DNA from: Peptoniphilus ovalis
GTDB taxonomy: Bacteria; Bacillota; Clostridia; Tissierellales; Peptoniphilaceae
Reading direction: 5' to 3'
Assembly: GCF_018919265.1 (NCBI RefSeq)
Contig: NZ_JAHLQO010000007.1
Coordinates: 1-42,994, forward strand
Length of the DNA stretch: 42,994 nucleotides
Shown: one piece after another, positions 7,375-15,560 of the stretch
Numbering within the stretch: position 1 is the stretch's first letter
Layout of the letters: every line of letters starts with the position of its first letter
Notes under the pieces: generated by a model
The model's database searches: none
Told to the model about the DNA's origin: nothing
Seen by the model: only the letters and a program-made list of their open reading frames with translations
Position numbers and translations under genes: made by a program

Positions 7375-7845
7375 ATGTTTAGCGAATTAATATCACAATA
7401 TTTAGGTTTAATACTTGGAGCCACAGGCATATTTTTAGCAGTTGCATTATCAGGCTCAGGTTCAGCAAAGGGAGTAGGTATGGCAGGTGAAGCTGCAGCA
7501 GGAGTAATTATTGATGAACCAGATAAGTTTGGTAAATCACTTGTACTTCAACTTCTACCAGGTACACAAGGTCTTTATGGATTCGTAATAGGACTATTTA
7601 TATTATTTAGATTAACTCCAGATATGGCAGTTAATTCAGGATTTATGTATCTTGCAAGTGGTGCAACAATTGGTCTTGCAGGCATGATTTCTGCAATCGC
7701 ACAAGGTAAAGTTGCCGTTGCAGGTATTAATATTTTAGCAAAAAATGAAGAACAACAAGTTAAGGGTATTATCTTTGCAGTAATGGTTGAGCTTTATGCA
7801 ATCCTTGCCTTTGCAATTTCATTCTTTATTCTATTTAGAGCATAG
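7375..7845 (+). CDS. ntpK: V-type ATPase rotor subunit K, sodium-binding
   Basis: Rotor-ring proteolipid, 156 aa, four membrane segments from a duplicated two-helix unit. Ion passage through the ring drives or is driven by ATP turnover. The residues that bind sodium in E. hirae NtpK are all present at identical numbers: L61, T64 and Q65 in QLLPGTQGLYG, Q110 in AIAQGK and E139 in VMVELYAI. That is strong evidence for a sodium-specific rather than proton-specific enzyme, by comparison with the known structure. GGAGG lies 8 nt before the ATG. It sits between subunits I and E, as in E. hirae. Confidence 0.96.
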   Translation: MFSELISQYLGLILGATGIFLAVALSGSGSAKGVGMAGEAAAGVIIDEPDKFGKSLVLQLLPGTQGLYGFVIGLFILFRLTPDMAVNSGFMYLASGATIGLAGMISAIAQGKVAVAGINILAKNEEQQVKGIIFAVMVELYAILAFAISFFILFRA

Positions 7846-7853
7846 GTGATACT

Positions 7854-8402
7854 ATGAAGGGTTTAGAAAATATAATTGATAAAATAAAAGGAGAGGCAAA
7901 GGAAGAAGCTGAAAAAATAATAAATAAGGCAGAAGAAGAGAAAAGAGAAATTTTAGAAAATTCTAATGCTAAGGCAAAAGCAGAAGCAGAAAGAATTATA
8001 AATAGAGCAGAAGTAGATAGCGAAGGTATATTAAAAAGAGCAAAGTCTTCAAAAGAACTTCAAGCAAGAGATAAAATCTTAAAAGCTAAGCAAGATATAA
8101 TTGATGTGGTTTTAAAGAAAGTTTTAGAAGAACTTAAAAACTTATCCAATGAAGATTTCATAAATTATGTAAAAAATAGCATCAAGGGAATTGATATAAG
8201 TAAAGATGCAGTGCTTAAAGTTCCTGCAAGATACAAAGATGCTATAGAAAAAGCAAATTTAGGCTTTAAAATTTCTGATGAAAATGTAGATGAGGGATTT
8301 ACTTTAAATTATAAAAACCTTCAATACAATGGAGATTTTAAATCAATTTTAAGTTCTAAAAGAGAAGATTTAGAATTATTTTTAGCAGAAAAGCTCTTTT
8401 AA
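7854..8402 (+). CDS. ntpE: V-type ATPase subunit E (peripheral stalk)
   Basis: Stator stalk subunit, 182 aa. The N-terminal half (residues 1-90) is a long charged helix (IKGEAKEEAEKIINKAEEEK), which pairs with the NtpF-type subunit. The C-terminal half, from about residue 95, is the globular domain that binds the top of the A3B3 head (KKVLEELKNLSNEDFINYVK). Length and layout match archaeal/bacterial subunit E. It starts 8 nt after ntpK and ends 12 nt before ntpC, whose GGAGG overlaps the intergenic gap. Confidence 0.93.
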   Translation: MKGLENIIDKIKGEAKEEAEKIINKAEEEKREILENSNAKAKAEAERIINRAEVDSEGILKRAKSSKELQARDKILKAKQDIIDVVLKKVLEELKNLSNEDFINYVKNSIKGIDISKDAVLKVPARYKDAIEKANLGFKISDENVDEGFTLNYKNLQYNGDFKSILSSKREDLELFLAEKLF

Positions 8403-8414
8403 AAGGAGGTTATT

Positions 8415-9407
8415 ATGGATAGAAGTAAATTTATCCAAAGTTCAGCAAGAGTCAGAGTTCTTGAAAAGAAACTTCTATCAAAGGAAGTTTTTAATAGACT
8501 TGCAGAAGCTGAAACTTTGGAAGATGCACTAAGGTCTCTATCTGATACAGTTTACAATGAATATATAAATAAACTTGAATCTCCTACAGAATACGAAAAA
8601 ATTTTGACAGCAGAAATTGAAAGATTTTACAAAGAAATATATGAAATTTCGCCTTCTGATTTGCCCGTAGATTTAGTGACTTTGAAGTATTTTTTCCACA
8701 ATTTGAGAGTTGTCTTAAAGGAAGATGTGTTAAATAGTGATTTAAGTCATCTTATTATGAATATAAAAGACTTTGATCTTAAAAAATACAGAGAGGGATA
8801 TTCAGATTCAACTATTACTCATGGGTATTTTGGAATTTTAGACCAGGCAGCAAAACTATATGAAGAAGAAAAGAATCCACCAATAATAGACATATATCTT
8901 GACAATAAATATCTTGAAGAGTTATCAATCATAGCAAATGAAACAGATTCTGACTTATTTAAAGGATATGTAAAGGATTTAATTGACTTTACAAATATTA
9001 GAACTCTTTTAAGAGCTAAAAATCAGGAAAGAGATCACGATTTTCTTGAAAGAATAATAATTGATGGAGGAAATATTTCTGTTTCAACTTTTTTGGAATT
9101 ATTTACTATAGAAATTAATCCCGACATGAAAGTCTTCAAGAAGCTAAATATTTATAAATATATTAGAGAAGGACTTGAGAGATATAAAAAAGTTGGACGA
9201 GTTTCTGACTTTGAAAGGGATTTAGATAATTATTTCTTAGATTTAATAGAAGATGTAAAGTACATGACCTATGGTCCTGAAGTTATTTTTGCATATTGTC
9301 TGAGAAAAGAAATGGAAATTAAAAACTTAAGAATAATTTTTGTTTCTAAATTAAATGGACTTGACAGCGAATTTATAAGAGGAAAGTTGCGTGGTAATTA
9401 TGTATAA
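8415..9407 (+). CDS. ntpC: V-type ATPase subunit C (rotor cap, d-subunit)
   Basis: Subunit that joins the central stalk (D/F) to the membrane K ring, 330 aa, the usual size. It is all-helical, with the family opening [17 protein letters not shown] and the motif [13 protein letters not shown], followed by repeats such as [14 protein letters not shown] and the end [30 protein letters not shown] precedes the ATG. It overlaps the next gene by 17 nt, suggesting coupled translation in the operon. Confidence 0.94.
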   Translation: MDRSKFIQSSARVRVLEKKLLSKEVFNRLAEAETLEDALRSLSDTVYNEYINKLESPTEYEKILTAEIERFYKEIYEISPSDLPVDLVTLKYFFHNLRVVLKEDVLNSDLSHLIMNIKDFDLKKYREGYSDSTITHGYFGILDQAAKLYEEEKNPPIIDIYLDNKYLEELSIIANETDSDLFKGYVKDLIDFTNIRTLLRAKNQERDHDFLERIIIDGGNISVSTFLELFTIEINPDMKVFKKLNIYKYIREGLERYKKVGRVSDFERDLDNYFLDLIEDVKYMTYGPEVIFAYCLRKEMEIKNLRIIFVSKLNGLDSEFIRGKLRGNYV

Positions 9408-9714
9408 AATTGCAGTTATAGGAGATAAGGACTCCATACTTTCCTTTAAAGCAATAGGAATAGATGTGTATATAGCCTATGAAGGAAAAGAAGCGAGAAA
9501 AATTGTAGACAGTCTTGCAAAAGATGATTATGGAGTAATTTATATTACAGAACAATTGGCAGCAAAAATACCAAAAACAATTGACAGATACCAAGATAAA
9601 TTAATACCAGCAATTATAGTTATTCCATCTAATAAGGGAACTCTTGGTATTGGAATGAAGAATTTAAATAAAAATGTAGAAAAAGCTATTGGAGCGAATA
9701 TATTAGGTGACTAA
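9391..9714 (+). CDS. ntpG: V-type ATPase subunit F (NtpG, central stalk)
   Basis: Small central-stalk subunit that binds subunit D and rotates with it, 107 aa from the GTG at 9391 or 104 aa from the ATG at 9400. The family normally begins with the [12 protein letters not shown] sequence of the second site, but GAGG (9379-9382) is spaced 8 nt from the GTG and 17 nt from the ATG, so the GTG is kept. The domain is Rossmann-like: [41 protein letters not shown]. It overlaps ntpC and is followed at 19 bp by ntpA. In E. hirae nomenclature this subunit is NtpG. Confidence 0.93.
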   Translation: MVIMYKIAVIGDKDSILSFKAIGIDVYIAYEGKEARKIVDSLAKDDYGVIYITEQLAAKIPKTIDRYQDKLIPAIIVIPSNKGTLGIGMKNLNKNVEKAIGANILGD

Positions 9715-9732
9715 AAAGAAGGAGGGGCTTTT

Positions 9733-11502
9733 TTGAAATCAGGAAAAATAATAAAAGTATCCGGGCCACTTGTTGTAGCCAGCGGCATGGAAGATGCCAA
9801 TGTCTATGACGTTGTGGAGGTTTCTAAAGACAAGCTCATTGGAGAGGTTATAGAAATGAGGGGCGATGAAGCTTCCATCCAAGTATATGAAGAAACTACA
9901 GGCATTGGTCCTGGAGATGATGTGTATACTACTGGTGCTCCACTTTCTGTTGAACTTGGACCAGGCATGATTGAAAAAATGTTTGATGGAATTCAAAGAC
10001 CTCTTGTTGGTTTACAAGAAAAGGCAGGAGATTTTCTAGTTAGAGGAGTTACTGTAAATCCTCTAGATAGAGAAAAAAAGTGGGAATTTAAAAAAGTTGC
10101 AAATGTAGGAGATGAACTACAACCAGGAGATATCCTTGGTACAGTTGAAGAAACTCCAGTTGTGACTCATAAAATTATGGTCCCAAATGGTGTTAAGGGA
10201 AAGCTTAAAGATATTAAAGAAGGAAGCTTTACTGTTGTAGACACTATTGCAATTATAGAAACAAAAGATGGCGACAAAGAACTTAACATGATACAAAAGT
10301 GGCCAGTAAGACGTGGTAGACCTTATAAGAAAAAGGTCGACCCTAAGGAACCACTTGTTACTGGACAAAGAGTTATAGATACATTCTTCCCAATTACTAA
10401 GGGTGGAACTGCTGCGATACCAGGACCTTTTGGTTCAGGTAAGACAGTTGTTCAACATCAACTTGCTAAATGGGCAGATGCACAAATTGTAGTTTATGTA
10501 GGTTGTGGCGAACGTGGTAACGAGATGACAGATGTACTTATGGAGTTTCCTGAACTTATCGACCCAAATACAAATGAGTCAATAATGAAGAGAACTGTAT
10601 TAATTGCAAATACATCAAATATGCCAGTTGCTGCTCGTGAAGCTTCAATTTATACTGGAATTACAATTTCTGAATACTTTAGAGACATGGGATATTCTGT
10701 AGCTATGATGGCGGACTCTACTTCTCGTTGGGCTGAGGCACTTCGTGAAATGAGTGGACGTCTTGAAGAAATGCCAGGGGATGAAGGTTATCCTGCATAT
10801 TTATCTTCTAGAATTGCAGAATTCTATGAAAGAGCAGGTCGTGTAATGGTAAATGGAACTGAAGAAAGAGAAGGAGCACTTTCAGTAATAGGTGCAGTTT
10901 CTCCTCCAGGTGGAGATATTTCTGAGCCAGTTACTCAAAATACACTACGTATTGTAAAAATTTTCTGGAAACTTGACTACGATTTATCTTATCAACGTCA
11001 CTTCCCAGCAATTAACTGGATAGATTCCTATTCTCTATACCAAACAAAAATTGATAAATATCTAGATGAAAATGTAAATGAAGAATTTTCTAAACATAGA
11101 AAAAGAGCAATGGCACTTTTACAAGAAGAACAAGGACTTCTTGAAGTTGTAAGACTTGTTGGTAGAGATACTCTATCAGATGAAGATCAACTTAAAATTG
11201 ACATCACAAAGTCAATAAGAGAGGACTTCTTGCAACAAAATGCCTTCCACGATGTCGACACTTATTGTCCACTTGAAAAGCAATATAAAATGCTAGATAC
11301 AATTCTTTATTTCTACGATAAATCTCTTGAAGCTCTTGAAGCTGGAGTTTATTTTTCAGAAATTGAAGAAATGGATGTAAAAGAAGACATTGCAAGAATG
11401 AAATACATTGACAATGAAAGTCTAGAAAAGATAGATGCTATTAAAGAAAAAATTGATGGCGAACTTAAAAAATTAGAAGAGGTCGGTGATGAAGATGCTT
11501 AA
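9733..11502 (+). CDS. ntpA: V-type ATPase catalytic subunit A
   Basis: Catalytic ATP-binding subunit, 589 aa. The start is TTG, supported by AAGGAGGGG 5 nt upstream and by the family start [15 protein letters not shown]. Walker A is GPFGSGKT at residues 231-238; Walker B is [20 protein letters not shown]. The long non-homologous insertion that distinguishes A from F-type beta (about residues 115-190, [26 protein letters not shown] region) is present. Three A and three B subunits form the head where ATP is made or hydrolysed. It overlaps ntpB by 14 nt. The sequence is intact and highly conserved. Confidence 0.97.
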   Translation: MKSGKIIKVSGPLVVASGMEDANVYDVVEVSKDKLIGEVIEMRGDEASIQVYEETTGIGPGDDVYTTGAPLSVELGPGMIEKMFDGIQRPLVGLQEKAGDFLVRGVTVNPLDREKKWEFKKVANVGDELQPGDILGTVEETPVVTHKIMVPNGVKGKLKDIKEGSFTVVDTIAIIETKDGDKELNMIQKWPVRRGRPYKKKVDPKEPLVTGQRVIDTFFPITKGGTAAIPGPFGSGKTVVQHQLAKWADAQIVVYVGCGERGNEMTDVLMEFPELIDPNTNESIMKRTVLIANTSNMPVAAREASIYTGITISEYFRDMGYSVAMMADSTSRWAEALREMSGRLEEMPGDEGYPAYLSSRIAEFYERAGRVMVNGTEEREGALSVIGAVSPPGGDISEPVTQNTLRIVKIFWKLDYDLSYQRHFPAINWIDSYSLYQTKIDKYLDENVNEEFSKHRKRAMALLQEEQGLLEVVRLVGRDTLSDEDQLKIDITKSIREDFLQQNAFHDVDTYCPLEKQYKMLDTILYFYDKSLEALEAGVYFSEIEEMDVKEDIARMKYIDNESLEKIDAIKEKIDGELKKLEEVGDEDA

Positions 11503-12910
11503 AGAATATAAATCTGTAACAGAAGTTGTTGGACCTCTACTTGCAGTTGAAGGAGTTGAAGGAGCTACCTATGAGGAGCTTGTAGATATTGAACTTCAAA
11601 CTGGAGAAAGAAGACGTGGACGTGTAATTGAAATTGATGGCAACAAGGCCATGGTTCAAATTTTTGAAGGCTCTAGTGGAATTAATTTAGTTGATACCAC
11701 TGTAAGATTTTTGGGAAAGCCACTTGAACTTGGAGTTTCTCCTGATATGATTGGAAGAGTTTTCGATGGACTTGGAGAGCCAATTGATGGCGGTCCAAAG
11801 ATTATTCCGAAAGAAAAAATCGATATAAATGGTACAGCAATAAATCCAGTATCAAGAGATTATCCATCTGAATTTATTCAAACAGGAGTTTCTGTAATTG
11901 ATGGGCTTAATACTCTAGTAAGAGGTCAAAAGCTTCCTATTTTCTCGGCAGCAGGACTTCCTCACAATGAACTTGCAGCGCAAATTGCAAGACAAGCCAC
12001 TGTACTTTCAGGAGGAGACTTCGCTGTAGTATTTGCTGCAATGGGAATTACTTTCGAAGAAGCTCAATACTTCATTGATGACTTAACTGAAACTGGAGCA
12101 ATCGACAGGGCAGTTTTATTTATGAATCTTGCAGATGACCCTGCAATCGAAAGACTTGCAACTCCAAAAATGGCTCTAACTGCAGCTGAATACTTGGCAT
12201 TTGAAATGGGCATGCATGTTCTTGTACTATTAACAGATATGACAAATTATGCTGAAGCATTAAGAGAAGTATCGGCAGCAAGAAAGGAAGTACCAGGTAG
12301 ACGTGGTTATCCTGGATATCTATATACTGATCTTGCAGGAATTTATGAAAGGGCAGGAAGAATAAAAGGTAGAGAAGGATCAATTACTCAAATTCCAATT
12401 CTAACAATGCCTGAAGGGGACATCACTCACCCAATCCCCGATCTTACTGGATATATCACAGAAGGACAAATTATCCTATCAACTGAACTATATAAACAAG
12501 GTCTCGAACCACCAATTAATGCAATTCCTTCACTTTCAAGACTTAAAGATAAGGGTATAGGCGAAGGAAAAACTCGTGAAGACCATGCAGATACAATGAA
12601 TCAAATTTATGCAGCTTATACAGCAGGTAAGGAAGCAAAAGAACTTTCTGCTATCTTAGGTGAAACAGCACTTTCAAAATCTGACAAGGCCTTTGCAGAA
12701 TTTGCAGATAGATTTGAAAAGGAATATGTATCACAGGGTTTTAAAACTAATAGAACAATTGAAGATACATTAAATTTAGGTTGGGAACTACTTTCAATTA
12801 TCCCAAGAACTGAACTTAAGAGAATTGACGATGAGTTAATAGATAAATATTTGGGAGATAATAAAAAGGAAGTAGAGGAAGAATCTGAAGACCTTGGAAA
12901 CGAGGAATAA
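11489..12910 (+). CDS. ntpB: V-type ATPase regulatory subunit B
   Basis: Non-catalytic partner of subunit A in the hexameric head, 473 aa. ATG 11489 is preferred (GAGG 6 nt upstream); GTG 11486 and ATG 11495 are also in frame, the last giving the common family start MLKEYKSV. The Walker A motif is absent, as expected for B, while [28 protein letters not shown] and the [24 protein letters not shown] block are diagnostic. The C-terminus is acidic. The start overlaps ntpA by 14 nt and the stop lies 1 nt from the ntpD ATG. Confidence 0.96.
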   Translation: MKMLKEYKSVTEVVGPLLAVEGVEGATYEELVDIELQTGERRRGRVIEIDGNKAMVQIFEGSSGINLVDTTVRFLGKPLELGVSPDMIGRVFDGLGEPIDGGPKIIPKEKIDINGTAINPVSRDYPSEFIQTGVSVIDGLNTLVRGQKLPIFSAAGLPHNELAAQIARQATVLSGGDFAVVFAAMGITFEEAQYFIDDLTETGAIDRAVLFMNLADDPAIERLATPKMALTAAEYLAFEMGMHVLVLLTDMTNYAEALREVSAARKEVPGRRGYPGYLYTDLAGIYERAGRIKGREGSITQIPILTMPEGDITHPIPDLTGYITEGQIILSTELYKQGLEPPINAIPSLSRLKDKGIGEGKTREDHADTMNQIYAAYTAGKEAKELSAILGETALSKSDKAFAEFADRFEKEYVSQGFKTNRTIEDTLNLGWELLSIIPRTELKRIDDELIDKYLGDNKKEVEEESEDLGNEE

Positions 12911-12911
12911 T

Positions 12912-13595
12912 ATGGCAGTTTTAAATGTTAATCCAACGAGAATGAATTTATCTCTACTAAAGGATAAGCTTGAAACTTCAACTCGTGGTCACAAACTTTT
13001 AAAAGACAAGCAAGATGAACTTATGAGGCAGTTCATTAATCTTATTAAAGAAAATAAAAAACTAAGACTAGAAGTTGAAGAAAAGTTACAAGAGTCCTTT
13101 AAGTCGTTTTTAATGGCATCTGCAACAATGAGTCCACAAGTTTTGGAAGAGGCAATATCACTTCCAACAATGAATACAATGGTGGATATTAAAAAGAAAA
13201 ATATCATGTCAGTAGATGTTCCAGAGATGGAATTTAAGACTGAAAGAACAACAGACAATGCGTCAAATTATCCTTATGGATATGCAACAACGAATTCTGA
13301 TTTGGATCTTGCAATTGACGAACTAACAGAAGTTATGGAAGAGCTTTTGACTTTAACTCAAAAAGAAAAAGCATCGCAACTTCTTGCAGATGAAATAGAA
13401 AAGACTAGAAGAAGAGTAAACGCCTTGGAATACAAAACTATACCTGATTTAAAAGATACTGTAAAATATATTCGCTCAAAGCTTGATGAAAGTGAAAGGG
13501 CAAATATTACAAGACTTATGAAGGTAAAGGATATAATTTCCAAGGATGAAATGAAAATGGAAAAAAGTGATAGAATTAATAAGGAATTAGTATAA
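12912..13595 (+). CDS. ntpD: V-type ATPase subunit D (central shaft)
   Basis: Rotary shaft subunit, 227 aa. The start is ATG 12912, giving [20 protein letters not shown], the family signature; GAGGA sits 5 nt upstream. A TTG at 12894 would add six residues and is unlikely. Long N- and C-terminal helices ([38 protein letters not shown]) form the antiparallel coiled coil inside the A3B3 head. It is the last gene of the operon. The E. hirae genes ntpH and ntpJ (potassium transporter) do not follow; instead there is a palindromic repeat that probably ends transcription. Confidence 0.95.
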   Translation: MAVLNVNPTRMNLSLLKDKLETSTRGHKLLKDKQDELMRQFINLIKENKKLRLEVEEKLQESFKSFLMASATMSPQVLEEAISLPTMNTMVDIKKKNIMSVDVPEMEFKTERTTDNASNYPYGYATTNSDLDLAIDELTEVMEELLTLTQKEKASQLLADEIEKTRRRVNALEYKTIPDLKDTVKYIRSKLDESERANITRLMKVKDIISKDEMKMEKSDRINKELV

Positions 13596-13633
13596 TATTT
13601 AAAAAGTAATCATATTATGATAGTGCTTGGAAC

Positions 13634-13687
13634 AAACCCACTATAGCGACCAGCAAATTTCGCTTTTATAGTGGGTTTTATTTTGCA
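13634..13687. repeat. Palindromic dispersed element, copy 1
   Basis: AAACCCACTATA (13634-13645) and TATAGTGGGTTT (13667-13678) are perfect 12-bp inverted repeats; the stem extends through AGCGA/TCGCT. The right end continues TATTTTG as in the other two copies (14197 and 36868). It lies just after ntpD and can act as its terminator. Its inner sequence (GCGACCAGC...) differs from the ACGCTCACC of the other copies, and no duplicated hairpins flank it. Confidence 0.85.
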
Positions 13688-13784
13688 AAAAGTTTTTATC
13701 AGCTTTAGTGGATTTGTTTGTTGAGTATTAAAATGAACTTAATGGTATAAATATAATGAAGGTAAAATAAATAGGAGGGGTTAG

Positions 13785-14159
13785 ATGAAATTTTTACACA
13801 CAATGATTAGAGTTAAAGATTTGGAAAAATCTGAAGAATTTTATAGAGAACTTGGATTTAAAGAAAGCAGAAGAAAAGATTTCCCAGAAGATAAGTTTAC
13901 ACTAGTTTATTTAAAATTAGATGAAAGTGAATATGAACTTGAATTAACTTATAATTATGACAGAGAAGAAGATTATGAGCTTGGAAATGGATATGGCCAT
14001 ATTGCAATTTCTCACAAAGACATTGAAAAGTTTAGAGATGAATTAAAATCTAAAGGATATGAAGTTACAAATCTTTCAGGACTTTCTGATGGATCAGCAA
14101 GTTACTTTTTCGTAGTAGATCCAGATGGATATAAAATTGAAATAATTGAAGAAAAATAA
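13785..14159 (+). CDS. Glyoxalase I-like VOC-family protein
   Basis: Small metal-dependent enzyme of the vicinal-oxygen-chelate superfamily, 124 aa, probably a lactoylglutathione lyase-type glyoxalase (GloA). Two beta-alpha-beta-beta-beta units are visible. The four expected metal ligands are H5 (FLHTMIRV), Glu in ELELTYNYD, His in GYGHIAIS and Glu in YKIEIIEEK. The DPDGYKIEI ending is typical. GloA detoxifies methylglyoxal; other thiol co-substrates are possible in an organism without glutathione. GGAGGGG precedes the ATG and an extended -10 (TGGTATAAA, 13743) may drive it. It is a single-gene unit. Confidence 0.85.
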   Translation: MKFLHTMIRVKDLEKSEEFYRELGFKESRRKDFPEDKFTLVYLKLDESEYELELTYNYDREEDYELGNGYGHIAISHKDIEKFRDELKSKGYEVTNLSGLSDGSASYFFVVDPDGYKIEIIEEK

Positions 14160-14162
14160 GAA

Positions 14163-14184
14163 ACTTCAGGTTTATGCCTGAAGT
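14163..14184 (-). terminator. Left copy of a duplicated terminator hairpin
   Basis: ACTTCAGG (14163-14170) pairs perfectly with CCTGAAGT (14177-14184) around TTTATG. Upstream A residues give a T run on the minus strand, so this copy terminates the hotdog-protein transcript only after it has crossed the element. Confidence 0.7.
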
Positions 14185-14196
14185 GAGCCTGTATAC

Positions 14197-14369
14197 AAAC
14201 CCACTATAACGCTCACCGGATTTCGCTTTCGACTAATTCTAATTCTCTATTCGCTGAAAAACGCAAACTCGCTGTCGCTCAAACAGTGCGTTTTTCGGAC
14301 GCTTGTTTTCGAATTGAATTAGTACAGAAAGCTCAATATGGTTTGCTTTTTATAGTGGGTTTTATTTTG
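14197..14369. repeat. Palindromic dispersed element, copy 2, with nested insertion
   Basis: The ends are AAACCCACTATA (14197-14208) and TATAGTGGGTTT (14351-14362), the latter extended by TATTTTGT as in copy 3. After ACGCTCACCGGATTTCGCTTT an extra segment of about 120 nt interrupts what is a 20-21-nt loop in copies 1 and 3. The extra segment has its own hairpin: GAAAAACGCA (14256-14265) with TGCGTTTTTC (14287-14296), and outer arms ACTAATTC and GAATTAGT. Confidence 0.85.
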
Positions 14370-14380
14370 TCAACACGATG

Positions 14381-14410
14381 ACCTCAGATTTATGCCTGAA
14401 GTCTTTTTTC
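14381..14410 (+). terminator. Right copy of the duplicated terminator hairpin
   Basis: ACCTCAGA...CCTGAAGT (14381-14402) repeats the hairpin at 14163 with two changes in the left arm, both of which break pairs, and is followed by TTTTTT. It is placed to terminate the glyoxalase transcript. Confidence 0.65.
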
Positions 14411-14421
14411 TTAAATTTAAT

Positions 14422-14802
14422 TTATAAATCTAAAAGAATTCCAAAAAGTTTTGCCTTAAGTACTGTCTTATTATTTTCTTCAAAAACTTCTGAAGAAATA
14501 TCAATAAAGTTTTTTCCATTTTTATCATAGACTTTATCTACAATATTTTCGCAAATTAATTTTCTACCTGTATAAGCTTTATTTACAAAATCAAATTCCA
14601 TTCTATAGACTAAAATATCATAATCTCCACCAATTTTATTTGTAAGAGATGCAGTCATAAGTCCTTGAAGCAGATATTCACCTTTATCATTTGGAACTTC
14701 ATGATGTTTGCCCCAAAAGCTTGAAAGTTCTGCAAATTCATTTAAATCTTTTTCCGTGAAAGTTCTTTCGTAAACTATTTTATCGCCAGTATTTAATCTC
14801 AT
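14422..14802 (-). CDS. MaoC-like hotdog-fold protein
   Basis: Small protein of 126 aa resembling single-hotdog acyl-CoA dehydratases/thioesterases (MaoC group). It begins GDKIVYERTFTEKDLNEFAELS, the usual hydratase-2 opening strand and helix, and has a helix LLQGLMTASLTNKIGG at the place of the HG-helix. The canonical D-x5-H catalytic pair is not clear: the segment reads SSFWGKHHEVPNDKGEYLLQG with Gln where the conserved His usually lies. It may therefore be a non-catalytic or divergent member. AGGTG precedes the ATG. It is divergent from the DUF3783 gene across a short shared promoter region. Confidence 0.65.
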   Translation of the reverse strand: MRLNTGDKIVYERTFTEKDLNEFAELSSFWGKHHEVPNDKGEYLLQGLMTASLTNKIGGDYDILVYRMEFDFVNKAYTGRKLICENIVDKVYDKNGKNFIDISSEVFEENNKTVLKAKLFGILLDL

Positions 14803-14820
14803 AACATCACCTAATTATTT

Positions 14821-14856
14821 ATACCCAATAATTTACTAAAAAATGGGTATTATAAT
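14821..14856. promoter_or_regulatory. Divergent promoter region with inverted repeat
   Basis: ATACCCA (14821-14827) and TGGGTAT (14844-14850) form a perfect inverted repeat separated by 16 bp. The right half abuts TATAAT (14851-14856) for the plus gene; the left half, read on the minus strand, is GGGTATAAAT, overlapping the likely -10 of the divergent gene. This could be an operator shared by both genes. Confidence 0.5.
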
Positions 14857-14870
14857 AGAGAGGTGTTAAT

Positions 14871-15389
14871 GTGAAGAAAATATTATTATACGGACTAGGC
14901 AGTGAGAAAAATAAAATTACCCAAGCAGTTGCAGGGGAATTTGATATAGAATTATATATTATAGAAGATAAAAATTTAGATAAAAAAGTTTTAGAATTAT
15001 TTGGTGAAGACAATAAAAACTTAGAAACTTCTGAAAAAGATGAAAAATTAATGGTTTTCTCAAATATGGATAGAAATCTTTTAAAGGACTTTTTAATTGC
15101 TCTAAAGAATAAGGGAGTAACTGTTGAGCACAAATGCGTGCTAACAGACACTAATAAGGACTGGAAGTTTTCATATTTAATGGAACATATCAAAGACGAG
15201 CATAGAATTGTTGGAAAGTTTAGAGAGCTTGGAAGTTATGTAAAGCTTGCAATGGATAAGCTTGGAGAATCTGAAGACGCTGAGCTTAAAGATATTGTCG
15301 ACAGAGCACTTTTAAATAAAAATGAACTCAATGAAGAAAGACTTGATAATTCTATTCTAGAACTTAAGAAAAAATTAGGTTTAAATTAA
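14871..15389 (+). CDS. DUF3783-domain protein
   Basis: Cytoplasmic protein of unknown function, 172 aa. The start is GTG with AGAGGTG 7 nt upstream. The middle part (residues about 60-105: KLMVFSNMDRNLLKDFLIAL, then KGVTVEHKCVLTDTNKDW) matches the DUF3783 pattern of a small alpha/beta domain ending in a LT-x-TN-x-x-W block. The C-terminal 50 residues are helical and charged. The family is mostly found in Firmicutes and has no assigned role. It shares a divergent promoter region with the hotdog protein. Confidence 0.75.
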   Translation: MKKILLYGLGSEKNKITQAVAGEFDIELYIIEDKNLDKKVLELFGEDNKNLETSEKDEKLMVFSNMDRNLLKDFLIALKNKGVTVEHKCVLTDTNKDWKFSYLMEHIKDEHRIVGKFRELGSYVKLAMDKLGESEDAELKDIVDRALLNKNELNEERLDNSILELKKKLGLN

Positions 15390-15431
15390 TTTAAAATTAT
15401 TTGAAATTATTAAGAAGAAATGTTTAAATAA

Positions 15432-15555
15432 CAGATTTATTGGTATAAATATATAGAAGATTGGTATATTAATTAATATAACAGAAATCTCGGCTATCCT
15501 TAGTCGGGGTTTACATAGATAAGTAACTAAGCAGGTTTAGAACCTGCTTTTTTTG
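15432..15555 (+). ncRNA. Candidate structured RNA or 3'-UTR ending in a terminator
   Basis: The gap after the DUF3783 gene has more structure than a terminator needs. AGATTT (about 15432) can pair with AAATCT (about 15485), followed by the hairpin CTCGGCTA-TCCT-TAGTCGGG (about 15490-15509). A strong terminator AGCAGGTT-TAG-AACCTGCT with a long T run (15530-15554) ends it. A separate small RNA would need its own promoter, and only weak TATAAA-like sequences are seen around 15443. The terminator is certain, the RNA is a guess. Confidence 0.35.
15530..15554 (+). terminator. Rho-independent terminator
   Basis: AGCAGGTT (15530-15537), loop TAG, AACCTGCT (15541-15548), then T residues to 15554. 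Confidence 0.9.
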
Positions 15556-15560
15556 TTTTG

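Noticed and set aside
14197-14369. Retron-like or other reverse-transcribed RNA in element copy 2
   Set aside because: Nested hairpins suggested it, but there is no reverse transcriptase nearby and the ends match two short copies without the inner structure.
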